NCBI GenBank assembly: GCA_023419055.1
Contig: JAEZYO010000539.1
Location: 1-6,227, forward strand
DNA length: 6,227 nt
Direction: 5' to 3'
Source: Pseudomonadota bacterium
GTDB lineage: Bacteria > Myxococcota > Polyangia > Polyangiales > Polyangiaceae
Shown: positions 1 to 5,504 of the stretch, one piece after another
Numbering within the stretch: the first letter of the stretch is position 1
Layout of the letters: each line of letters starts with the position of its first letter
The notes under the pieces: model-generated
Told to the model about the DNA's origin: nothing
Database searches by the model: none
What the model saw: only the letters and a program-made list of their open reading frames with translations
Position numbers and translations under genes: made by a program

Positions 1-266
1 CGAGCCTCCCGCTCGAAGCGCCCTCGCGACCGAAGTCGACGGAGAAGGCTCCGGCGCGGCGCGTCTCGCCGCCCGTGAAGCGCAAAATCCCCGCCGAGCC
101 GCGGCCGACGACGGCTCCTACTCCCGAGGCTCCCCCGGTCGAAGTGGTCGCCGAAGAAGGTGCGCCGAGCGCATCCGAAGTGTCGATCTCCATCACCAAG
201 CCTCCCACCACCCTGGTGCGGCCCAAGGCGCCCGCGACGCCGGACCCTCTGAGCCGCCGCAAGTGA
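1..266 (+). CDS. C-terminal end of a Pro-rich protein (5' partial), function unknown
   Basis: An open frame enters from the left edge (first full codon at base 3) and ends with TGA at 264-266. The visible 87 residues are almost all low-complexity: rich in Pro, Ala, Glu, Lys, Arg and Thr, with blocks such as PTTAPTPEAPPVEVV and a basic C-terminus ending SRRK. No folded domain or membrane segment can be seen. A GTG at 75 could in principle start a 63-aa protein, but the same composition continues upstream without a stop, so this is more likely the tail of a longer protein. Pro-rich tails or linkers of this kind are common in myxobacterial Ser/Thr kinases and in surface proteins, and genes for TPR-PEGA proteins often lie near such kinases; that link is a guess here. 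The stop lies only 4 nt before the next start, which suggests a shared transcript. Confidence 0.6.
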   Translation, partial: SLPLEAPSRPKSTEKAPARRVSPPVKRKIPAEPRPTTAPTPEAPPVEVVAEEGAPSASEVSISITKPPTTLVRPKAPATPDPLSRRK

Positions 267-270
267 AGCC

Positions 271-1197
271 ATGCACCGTACGCTCGCACTCCTCCTCTCC
301 CTCAGCCCGCTCCTCGCGGCCGAGCGCGCCCTCGCCGAGCCGCGCGATCCGGCCGGCGCCGAAGTCTTGTTCGAAGCCGGCCGAGACTTGCTCGACGCGG
401 GCGACTACGAGGCCGCGTGCGCGAAGTTCGCCGAGAGCCAGAGGCTCGACCCCGGCGCGGGCACGCTGATGAACTGGGCGACGTGCGAGGAGCAGCTAGG
501 AAAGACGGCTTCCGCGTGGCAGCACGTGAAGGAAGCGCTCGACTCGATGCCGCCTCGGGACGATCGCATCGCGTTCGCGCGCAACAAGCTGCGCGAGCTC
601 GAAGCGAGGCTGCCGTGGCTCACCGTGCGCCTCCAGGGCTCGAACGAAGGCAAGGTGACCGTCCTCCGCGACGGCGTCGAGCTCGAGTCGGCGAGCCTCG
701 GCATGGCGCTGCCGGTCGACCCGGGCGACCACTCGATCGTGGTGCGCGCCGAAGGCTACGCCGAGCAAACGTTCTCCGTACACGTCGACGAGCAAGAGAA
801 GAAGGAGCTCAGCGTGCACCCGGGCCCGCGAGACTCGAAGCCCGAAGAGCCGAAGCAAAAGCGGCCCCCCATCCTCGGCTGGAGCTTGGTCGGCGCCGGC
901 GGTGCGGGCATCGGCGTGGGCGTCGTGACGGCGGTCATGCTCGGCAACGAGCAGCAGACCGTGGATGAGCACTGCGACAACAAGCAGTGCGACGATATCG
1001 GAGTCGAGGCTGCGGCGAGGGGCAAGCGCCTGGTCTGGGCGAACGCCATCGCCTTCGGTGTGGGCGCGACGGCGCTCGGCACGGGCATCGTCTTGATCCT
1101 GACGAACGACAAGGAACCCGAGCGCCGCGTGGTGAGGAAGGTCACCGCCCGCGCAGAGCAGGGCAGCGCCTTCATCGGCTACGGAGGATCGTTCTGA
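271..1197 (+). CDS. Exported TPR-PEGA domain protein with two C-terminal membrane segments
   Basis: Predicted 308-aa envelope protein. Residues 1-22 look like a Sec signal peptide (MHRTLALLLSLSPLLAAE.., cleavage probably after ALA at 22). Residues about 28-112 form a TPR-like helical region (AGRDLLDAGDYEAACAKF, then an LDPGAGTLMNWATCEE stretch). Residues about 116-184 resemble a PEGA beta domain (VTVLRDGVEL, then DPGDHSIVVRAEGY). A charged Pro/Lys linker (185-199) leads to two hydrophobic Gly/Ala/Val-rich segments, about 201-225 and 254-278, separated by a loop with a Cys pair (C235, C240). The short C-terminus ends FIGYGGSF. Proteins of this layout are frequent in myxobacteria; their molecular role is not established, and protein-protein scaffolding in the periplasm is the usual inference. 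The ATG at 271 is chosen because the signal peptide begins there; only a weak AAGTGAAG sits upstream. The stop overlaps the next start (ATGA), so coupling to the Cys-rich lipoprotein is likely. Confidence 0.85.
   Translation: MHRTLALLLSLSPLLAAERALAEPRDPAGAEVLFEAGRDLLDAGDYEAACAKFAESQRLDPGAGTLMNWATCEEQLGKTASAWQHVKEALDSMPPRDDRIAFARNKLRELEARLPWLTVRLQGSNEGKVTVLRDGVELESASLGMALPVDPGDHSIVVRAEGYAEQTFSVHVDEQEKKELSVHPGPRDSKPEEPKQKRPPILGWSLVGAGGAGIGVGVVTAVMLGNEQQTVDEHCDNKQCDDIGVEAAARGKRLVWANAIAFGVGATALGTGIVLILTNDKEPERRVVRKVTARAEQGSAFIGYGGSF
1183..1188 (+). promoter_or_regulatory. Shine-Dalgarno site GGAGGA fixing the lipoprotein start
   Basis: GGAGGA lies 8 nt before the ATG at 1197, inside the 3' end of the TPR-PEGA gene. 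It supports 1197 as the true start. The same frame stays open to 987 but has no signal peptide there. It also allows initiation independent of the ATGA overlap. Confidence 0.75.
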
Positions 1198-2069
1198 TGA
1201 CCCTACGCTCCGCACGCGTGCTCGCGGGGTCCGCGCTCGTCATCTCGTCGATCGCCGGCTGCATGCTGATCGACGACTACGACTTCGACGAGTACCGGCC
1301 CGAAGCGCTCAAGCGCCCCACGTCGGAGACCGACGCGGGCAGCCATGACAGCGGTCCCGATTCGGGCGGGAGCGACGGAGGAAGCCCCGACGCCGAACCC
1401 GACGCGCCGCCCCCGTGCGTACCGGGGACTTGCGCGGACGTCGGGGCCGAGTGCGGTCGGATCCCGGACGGCTGCGGCAAGACGCTCGACTGCGGCGAGT
1501 GCAGCGAGGGCTACTGTGGAGGCGGCGGGACGCATCGCTGCGGCAGCACCCCTTGCGAGCCGCGTGACTGCTCCGACTACGGCGCCCAGTGCGGCAGCCT
1601 CTCCGACGGTTGCGGAGGATCCATCACTTGCGGCGAATGCCCGAGCGGACAGGTGTGCACGGTGGACTACCGGTGCGTGTGCCCTCCGAAGACCTGCACG
1701 GAGCTCGGAGCCGAGTGCGGGACCCCCGACGACGGCTGCGGCACGGCCTTGAACTGCGGCGCCTGCCCAAGCGGCAAAGAGTGCAAGGAAGGCAAGTGCG
1801 CCTGCAAGCCGAAGACGTGCAGCGACCTTGGGCACCAGTGCGGCTCGGAGTCCGACGGCTGCGGCGGGACGCTCGACTGCGGCAAGTGTTCGGGCGGGCA
1901 ACAGATGGTGTGCACCTCCACCTCCTCGGGCAATCGCTGCACCTGCAAGCCGAAGACATGCTCCGAGCTCGACGCGGAGTGCGGCAACATCTCGAACGGC
2001 TGCGGCCAGACGCTCGACTGCGGGAAATGCCCGCTGCTCCGAACGTGCGTGAAGAACGAGTGCGACTAG
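1197..2069 (+). CDS. Cys-rich repeat lipoprotein with five eight-cysteine modules
   Basis: Predicted 290-aa lipoprotein of unknown function. A positively charged N-terminus and hydrophobic stretch end in the lipobox IAGC, with Cys22 as the lipidated residue. Residues 23-73 hold an acidic patch (IDDYDFDEY) and a low-complexity Asp/Ser/Gly/Pro linker. From residue 74 to the end the protein is five tandem modules, each with exactly eight cysteines and a core close to CSDLGAECG..DGCGGTLDCGKC; 40 of the 41 cysteines are in the modules. An even cysteine count per module suggests four disulfides each, which fits an oxidising compartment or the cell surface. Similar Cys/Gly repeat proteins occur in myxobacterial secretomes, often with unreliable automatic names; I do not recognise an assigned function. 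The start at 1197 is supported by a strong SD, the lipobox position and the ATGA overlap with the upstream gene. It ends flush against the convergent acetyltransferase gene. Confidence 0.85.
   Translation: MTLRSARVLAGSALVISSIAGCMLIDDYDFDEYRPEALKRPTSETDAGSHDSGPDSGGSDGGSPDAEPDAPPPCVPGTCADVGAECGRIPDGCGKTLDCGECSEGYCGGGGTHRCGSTPCEPRDCSDYGAQCGSLSDGCGGSITCGECPSGQVCTVDYRCVCPPKTCTELGAECGTPDDGCGTALNCGACPSGKECKEGKCACKPKTCSDLGHQCGSESDGCGGTLDCGKCSGGQQMVCTSTSSGNRCTCKPKTCSELDAECGNISNGCGQTLDCGKCPLLRTCVKNECD
1416..2066 (+). repeat. Five tandem eight-cysteine modules within the lipoprotein gene
   Basis: The modules begin at residues 74, 120, 162, 203 and 250 of the lipoprotein. The first six cysteines are spaced identically in all five: C-x4-C-x6-C-x6-C-x5-C-x2-C. 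Two further cysteines follow at variable spacing (x4-7, then x4-8). The DNA also retains duplication traces: GACGCTCGACTGCGG occurs at 1481, 1868 and 2009, and CCTGCAAGCCGAAGAC at 1801 and 1942. This indicates growth by internal tandem duplication. Confidence 0.9.
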
Positions 2070-2073
2070 CTAG
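2066..2073. other. Palindrome CTAGCTAG holding the stop codons of two convergent genes
   Basis: TAG at 2067-2069 ends the lipoprotein on the + strand, and CTA at 2070-2072 is the TAG stop of the acetyltransferase on the - strand. The two coding regions abut with no bases between them. Any transcription terminator for either operon must therefore lie inside the opposing gene. No GC hairpin with a T-run is visible at the junction. Confidence 0.85.
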
Positions 2074-2504
2074 AGCCGCTTCGTCATCTTCGAGTGTGGG
2101 ATCGTGACCTCGATGAACTCGGGCCCTTCCACGGCGTAGCCCGCGCGTTCGTAGAACGGCACCGCGCCGCGCCGCGCGTGCAGCGTCATGAGGCGAAAGC
2201 CGCGCTCGCGCCCGAGCGCTTCGGCGCGCGCTACCAGGGCGCCGCCGATCCCACGCCGCTGCGCTCGTTCGGCGATGGCGACCTGACGCATCTTGAGCTC
2301 CCCATCTTCACCCGGCGCGAGCAGCAAGCACCCGACCACTCCCGACGCGTCGTGGGCGAGGTGGTGATACTGCCGATCTTCTCCCGCAACATCCTCGGGG
2401 CTGAGCGAAAGCCCGAGCGGCCGCCGCAAGACGAGGTCCCGAAGCTCGCACGCCTCGCGATACGCGTCCGAACCGAACGACACTTCGCGGATCTCGATCG
2501 TCAT
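2070..2504 (-). CDS. GNAT-family N-acetyltransferase
   Basis: Predicted 144-aa cytoplasmic acyl-CoA-dependent acetyltransferase; the acceptor is unknown. The GNAT signature is clear: beta-4 (ELKMRQVAI, about 69-77) is followed by the acetyl-CoA pyrophosphate loop RAQRRGIGGAL (about 80-90, matching Q/RxxGxG/A) and its helix. The late motif AVPFYERAGY (about 114-123) is typical of the C-terminal part of the fold. The final EVTIPHSKMTK resembles the ending of ElaA-like GNATs, a loose similarity only. The ATG at 2502-2504 overlaps the stop of the upstream membrane-protein gene (ATGA) and has GAGGG 8 nt before it. A longer in-frame extension to 3005 is rejected because it is Arg-rich and lies over the membrane-protein gene. 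As the last gene of the cytochrome cluster its link to electron transfer is unclear; it may simply be a passenger. Confidence 0.85.
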   Translation of the reverse strand: MTIEIREVSFGSDAYREACELRDLVLRRPLGLSLSPEDVAGEDRQYHHLAHDASGVVGCLLLAPGEDGELKMRQVAIAERAQRRGIGGALVARAEALGRERGFRLMTLHARRGAVPFYERAGYAVEGPEFIEVTIPHSKMTKRL

Positions 2505-2944
2505 TTCGGCAGCCCTCGCGCGATCGAGTAAACCCCGAGGAAGAGCAACACCGCGCCGACCGGCACGAGCATGACGAGCGGTCCAGGATCTCCCCCTCGC
2601 GCGAACGACCCGCCGAGCAGGAAGCCGCCGGGAAGGAGCACCAGCGCCGCGGACAGACAGGGCGACGCGCGCGACGCGGAGCGGAGATCCGGCGCGACAC
2701 GAGACGCGAGCGTGAGCCCGTAGACGACGTGCACGACGCCGAGCAGCGCGCCGTGCGCGTGCGCGAGCCGCAAGGAGAGCCGGCGCGCCTCGTTGCCCGC
2801 GTCGAGGTAGAGACCGATCTTGAAGCCGTGCAACGCCTCGAGCACGACCCCGAGCGTGAGGAAGGCGAGCAACGCGTACCAGCCGAGGCGAAGGTGGCGG
2901 CGAGCGAGGCGCTCGAGATCGGGGGCAGAAGCTTTCTCGGTCAT
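2501..2944 (-). CDS. Small four-helix integral membrane protein with histidine-rich second helix
   Basis: Predicted 147-aa inner-membrane protein of unrecognised family. Four hydrophobic segments can be seen at about 19-40, 61-80, 96-113 and 121-142. Histidines cluster in or near the first two: H39 at the end of helix 1, then H62 and H64 (LAHAHGALLG) and H72 (VVHVVYG) in helix 2. The short loop between them carries the charged stretch YLDAGNEARR. Buried histidines in a small membrane protein next to a multiheme cytochrome are compatible with heme b or metal binding, and hence with a quinol-side or anchoring role, but no canonical cytochrome b signature is recognised. The start ATG overlaps the cytochrome stop (ATGA) and has no clear SD of its own, so expression probably depends on coupling to the cytochrome. 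The stop overlaps the acetyltransferase start in the same way. Confidence 0.75.
   Translation of the reverse strand: MTEKASAPDLERLARRHLRLGWYALLAFLTLGVVLEALHGFKIGLYLDAGNEARRLSLRLAHAHGALLGVVHVVYGLTLASRVAPDLRSASRASPCLSAALVLLPGGFLLGGSFARGGDPGPLVMLVPVGAVLLFLGVYSIARGLPK
2513..2517 (-). promoter_or_regulatory. Shine-Dalgarno site GAGGG of the acetyltransferase gene
   Basis: On the - strand GAGGG lies 8 nt upstream of the ATG at 2504, within the end of the membrane-protein gene. It supports the 144-aa start over the longer frame. Confidence 0.6.
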
Positions 2945-4860
2945 TCGGAGATGGTGATGGGGCGCGGGTCGCGTTCGGCGAGCAGCGCCGCGATCCTAGC
3001 CGCATCGAGCGCGCCGTCGGGGCGAAACAAGAGCTCTTCCTTTCGAGCGAGCTCCGGCCCGAGCCCGGAGCGCTCGATCGCCTGGCGCACCTTGTCTCTT
3101 CGCTCTTCTCGCGGCGCGAGGAAGTCGTACTCGAAGCCTTGAAAACCGGGCATGTCGCGGAGCGCCTTCCAGGCCACGAGCCGCACCGCGGAGTACGGGT
3201 CGTCGAGCAGGGACGCGAGGTGCGCCGCCTGGAAGGGACGTTCGATGGCGCGCGCGGTGTCCGGCTGCCCTAGCGCGAACGCCGCGAGCGCCCGCTCCGC
3301 CGCGTTCCCCCGATAGAGCGCGCGCAGCGTGGCGCTCGTGCTCCGCTCGGCGTCTCCTAGCTCTGGAGCGGAGATGCCGTACCACTCCTCGAGCTTATCG
3401 GCGGTCCAACCGAGCGAACGATCGGCGTGACAGCCGTTGCAGGCGTTCGGGCGCCCGGTGACGGCCTCGTTGTCGACGCTCGGACTGTCGACGCGGTGCG
3501 ACCGGATCCCCTTGAAGAGCGCGTACGACGTGTACGGCATGTGACAGGAGTAGCAGCGGCTCCCCGCTGAGCCCGGCGGATGATGCGTGTGCGCGCTCGC
3601 CGCGTTCGCTTGCTCTTCGTGACAGCTCGAGCAGGCGCGGTCACTCTGCCCCGCCTTCGAGAGCTGATCGGCGGGCTCGCTGTCGTGCATCGAGTGACAC
3701 GAGAGGCAGCCGAGCTTTCGCTCGCCGGATCCTCCCGTGTGACACTTCGACTGCAGCAGCGCGTTGTACTCGCGGCCGCCGATGCGGATCGTCCCGTCGC
3801 GCCAGAAAATGCTCTCGAGCTCCGCCTCCACGAGCGCCCCGAACCCCGCGCGGTCGCGCTCGAAATCGAGCACCTGTCGCGAGCCCTCGAGCGGCTCCCC
3901 GGGCCGGAAGATTTCGGCGAACCCGCTCTTCCAGAAGCGCCCTTCGTCACGCGGCACGAAGTAGGCGTGACATTGGCCGCAAATCGCCGAGGCCCGGTCC
4001 GGCGGGAGGCGCGCCGGGTTCACGATGCTGTCGTCGCCGCCGTCCGAGAAATGGCGCGCGAACCGCTCGAGCGGGCTCCGGTGGCGCTCGACGTGCGCGC
4101 GACCCGGTCCGTGGCACGCCTCGCACGCGATGCCAAGCTCCACGGCTTCGGTCGCGAATCGATCGCTCGCCTCGTCATGCTCGGGCCGGCCCCCGACGCT
4201 GTGACACTGCACGCAGTTCGAGTTCCAGCGCACCGCGTGCGACGGCGAGTCAGGCGGCTGCAAGAAGGCGTCGCGCCGCGGCACGAAGCGCTTCTCGTCG
4301 AGCAAGTACACGACGGGCAGGAGCCGGAGCTCGTTGCCGCGAGCGCCGGGAACCCAGTACGCCTGGTAGTGGTGCGAGCCCGTGGTCATCACGATCTCGC
4401 GCTTCACGAGCGGCACGTCGCGCGACGGCTCGCGCACCCCTCGGAGCGAGAGCGCCGCCACCAGATCCGGATCCGGGAGGGTCGCGAAATACGCCCCGTC
4501 GCGCTCGGACAGATCGATGCTTCGCCCCTCCACCTGAAGGCGGGTGCCCGCGAACGGCGCGAGGACGCTCTCTCTGCTCGCGACCTGGGTCATCGTGCGA
4601 TGAAACGAGCGATGCCAGCTCGCGTAAGGCCCGGGATGGCAGCCGAGGCAGGCCTTGGAAGAGACGTAGCCGTCGCGCGGCTCCTCTTTCGGGGCGCGCT
4701 CGCGCGCCGTGTCGCGCCGCTCGCCCGGAGCGAGGGCGAGCGCGGTCAAGCCGGCGACGCCGAGCAACGCGGCCCCGCCGCGGCGCCGCGTGACCGCGGT
4801 CGCGAACCAGGTCAGGGCGGCGACGAGGACACAGGTGACACCGAGCAGCGCTTCCAACAC
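2941..4860 (-). CDS. Octaheme c-type cytochrome with C-terminal HEAT-like region
   Basis: Predicted 639-aa periplasmic, membrane-anchored electron-transfer protein or reductase. Residues about 3-45 contain a hydrophobic anchor (MLEALLGVTCVLVAALTWFA), a basic RRR turn and a second hydrophobic stretch. Eight CxxCH heme sites follow: C71, C216, C246, C294, C385, C410, C436 and C474 (first Cys of each). The first lies in YVSSKACLGCHPGPYASWH, typical of cytochrome c554-type multiheme domains. CEACHGPGRAHV, CLSCHSMH and RPNACNGCH are also family hallmarks. All sites are CxxCH, with none of the CxxCK type of NrfA. Many other His residues (H83, H87, H163, H164, H256, H392, H424) could be distal ligands. 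Residues about 505-575 (ALAAFALGQPD.., DDPYSAVRLVAWKALRDM) look like HEAT repeats. Related proteins in Planctomycetes and Deltaproteobacteria are mostly uncharacterised, so the substrate is unknown. The GTG start sits at the base of a GC hairpin with poor SD; only an adjacent TTG is an alternative. Confidence 0.9.
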   Translation of the reverse strand: MLEALLGVTCVLVAALTWFATAVTRRRGGAALLGVAGLTALALAPGERRDTARERAPKEEPRDGYVSSKACLGCHPGPYASWHRSFHRTMTQVASRESVLAPFAGTRLQVEGRSIDLSERDGAYFATLPDPDLVAALSLRGVREPSRDVPLVKREIVMTTGSHHYQAYWVPGARGNELRLLPVVYLLDEKRFVPRRDAFLQPPDSPSHAVRWNSNCVQCHSVGGRPEHDEASDRFATEAVELGIACEACHGPGRAHVERHRSPLERFARHFSDGGDDSIVNPARLPPDRASAICGQCHAYFVPRDEGRFWKSGFAEIFRPGEPLEGSRQVLDFERDRAGFGALVEAELESIFWRDGTIRIGGREYNALLQSKCHTGGSGERKLGCLSCHSMHDSEPADQLSKAGQSDRACSSCHEEQANAASAHTHHPPGSAGSRCYSCHMPYTSYALFKGIRSHRVDSPSVDNEAVTGRPNACNGCHADRSLGWTADKLEEWYGISAPELGDAERSTSATLRALYRGNAAERALAAFALGQPDTARAIERPFQAAHLASLLDDPYSAVRLVAWKALRDMPGFQGFEYDFLAPREERRDKVRQAIERSGLGPELARKEELLFRPDGALDAARIAALLAERDPRPITISE

Positions 4861-4891
4861 CGCGCGCTCAGAGTCGACCGGAAGCGCGCGG
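4860..4891 (-). repeat. Perfect 9-bp GC inverted repeat at the cytochrome start codon
   Basis: CCGCGCGCT (4860-4868) is perfectly complementary to AGCGCGCGG (4883-4891), with a 14-nt loop that contains GTCGAC. It fills most of the 52-nt gap between the secreted-protein stop and the cytochrome GTG. In the - strand transcript the last base of the second arm is the G of the GTG start codon. No T-run follows, so it is not a standard Rho-independent terminator. It could hide the start codon and ribosome site, or be chance in GC-rich DNA. Confidence 0.5.
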
Positions 4892-4912
4892 CTGACAAGC
4901 CCTCGGGCGCGC

Positions 4913-5377
4913 TCACGGGCTCGAGACCGCGTCGGGCAGGCGGCGGAGCGCGCTCCTCACCGCGGCGCGAAGCGCGCTGTCTCGCACCGAGTCGACGTTC
5001 GCGGACGACTCCTCGGCCGTCGCCCGCCCGGAGAGCAGGGCGTGGAGCGTGTTCTCGCGAGCACGCCGGAGCGTCATCGAGACGACCGCCGTGGCGCGCG
5101 CGCTCCCGTCTCTGTGCTCGGCAGAAAGCTTCACGAGCGTCACGCTCAAGACGAATCGATCACGCCCCGACGCGCGCGACACGTTCGCCTGTGAGAACTC
5201 GTCGGCGAGCGCGGCCCGCAGGCTCCGCGTGTACTCGCCGCTCTGCGTGCGGCCGCTCACGTCACCCAACGTCACCCGCGGCTCGGCGGCGGCAGCGCGC
5301 CCCGGAGAGCTCGCGATCGAGAGGGAGGCCACGAGCGCGAGGAGAGGCGCCCGCAAGCTTTCGAGACGAATCGGCAT
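4913..5377 (-). CDS. Small secreted protein of unknown function
   Basis: Predicted 154-aa exported protein that I do not recognise. Residues 1-31 form a signal peptide: basic start MPIRLESLR, hydrophobic APLLALVASLSIA, and an Ala-rich cleavage region ending GRAAAA|EP. The mature part (about 120 residues) alternates short beta-like strands (VTLGDVSG, RFVLSVTLVKLS, ARATAVVSMTLRRA) with helices (EYTRSLRAALADEF and the Ala/Arg-rich C-terminal helix about 131-147). It has no Cys after the signal peptide, no heme motif and no membrane segment. The ATG at 5377 is chosen because GGAGGT lies 6 nt upstream; a TTG at 5395 in the same frame precedes that SD and is rejected. It is the first gene of the leftward cluster, 52 nt before the cytochrome, so it may be co-transcribed, though the hairpin in the gap could separate the two. 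Confidence 0.75.
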   Translation of the reverse strand: MPIRLESLRAPLLALVASLSIASSPGRAAAAEPRVTLGDVSGRTQSGEYTRSLRAALADEFSQANVSRASGRDRFVLSVTLVKLSAEHRDGSARATAVVSMTLRRARENTLHALLSGRATAEESSANVDSVRDSALRAAVRSALRRLPDAVSSP

Positions 5378-5504
5378 CGGTGAACCTCCATGCAAGCCCT
5401 GGGCTCGCTCGAGCTTCGATCGTCGCTATCAGGTGGGGCATTGACGGGCCAAGCTTTCACGCCCCGCGCCTCAGCGCTTCGATAACACGGGCACGCCGGG
5501 TACG
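5378..5504. promoter_or_regulatory. Divergent intergenic region, likely promoters for both sides
   Basis: These 127 nt separate the leftward secreted-protein/cytochrome cluster from the rightward lyase gene and are the only sizeable non-coding stretch in the window. For the left side a weak sigma-70-like pair is visible on the - strand: TTGGCC (5447-5452) and GATAGC (5425-5430), 16 nt apart, each matching consensus only partly. On the + strand TTGACG (5441-5446) resembles a -35 box, but nothing like a -10 lies 16-18 nt downstream. No clear operator repeat or riboswitch is seen. Promoters here are inferred from gene orientation more than from sequence. Confidence 0.35.
5384..5389 (-). promoter_or_regulatory. 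Shine-Dalgarno site GGAGGT fixing the secreted-protein start
   Basis: On the - strand GGAGGT is followed by 6 nt (TCACCG) and then the ATG at 5377. This is a near-ideal ribosome site and excludes the in-frame TTG at 5395, which would encode the SD as Gly-Gly. Confidence 0.8.

Noticed and set aside
987..1196. Upstream extension of the lipoprotein frame to 987
   Set aside because: It overlaps the TPR-PEGA gene, is Arg/Gly-rich, and would bury the signal peptide and lipobox in the interior of the protein.
496..1215. 239-codon open frame on the - strand over the TPR-PEGA gene
   Set aside because: Composition is Arg/Leu/Ala/Asp-rich and repetitive, with no signal or motif; it is the mirror of a clear exported protein gene.
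1203..1901. 232-codon open frame on the - strand over the lipoprotein gene
   Set aside because: Its apparent Ala/Val/Arg repeats are the complement of the cysteine modules.
2505..3005. N-terminal extension of the acetyltransferase frame to 3005
   Set aside because: The extension is a frame-shifted reading of the membrane-protein gene, and the GNAT fold is complete from the ATG at 2504 with its own SD.
3730..3760. Possible ninth heme site at residues 370-374 of the cytochrome (QSKCH)
   Set aside because: The first Cys of CxxCH is Gln, encoded CAG, which is three base changes from TGC or TGT. It is not a fresh mutation of a heme site, and Cys373 is followed by other residues as in a structural region.
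5378..5395. TTG at 5395 as start of a 160-aa version of the secreted protein
   Set aside because: The strong GGAGGT ribosome site would then lie inside the coding region; the ATG 6 nt after it gives a cleaner signal peptide.
5441..5486. Sigma-70 promoter for the lyase gene made of TTGACG (5441) and GATAAC (5481)
   Set aside because: The two hexamers are 34 nt apart, twice the usual spacing, so they cannot serve together.
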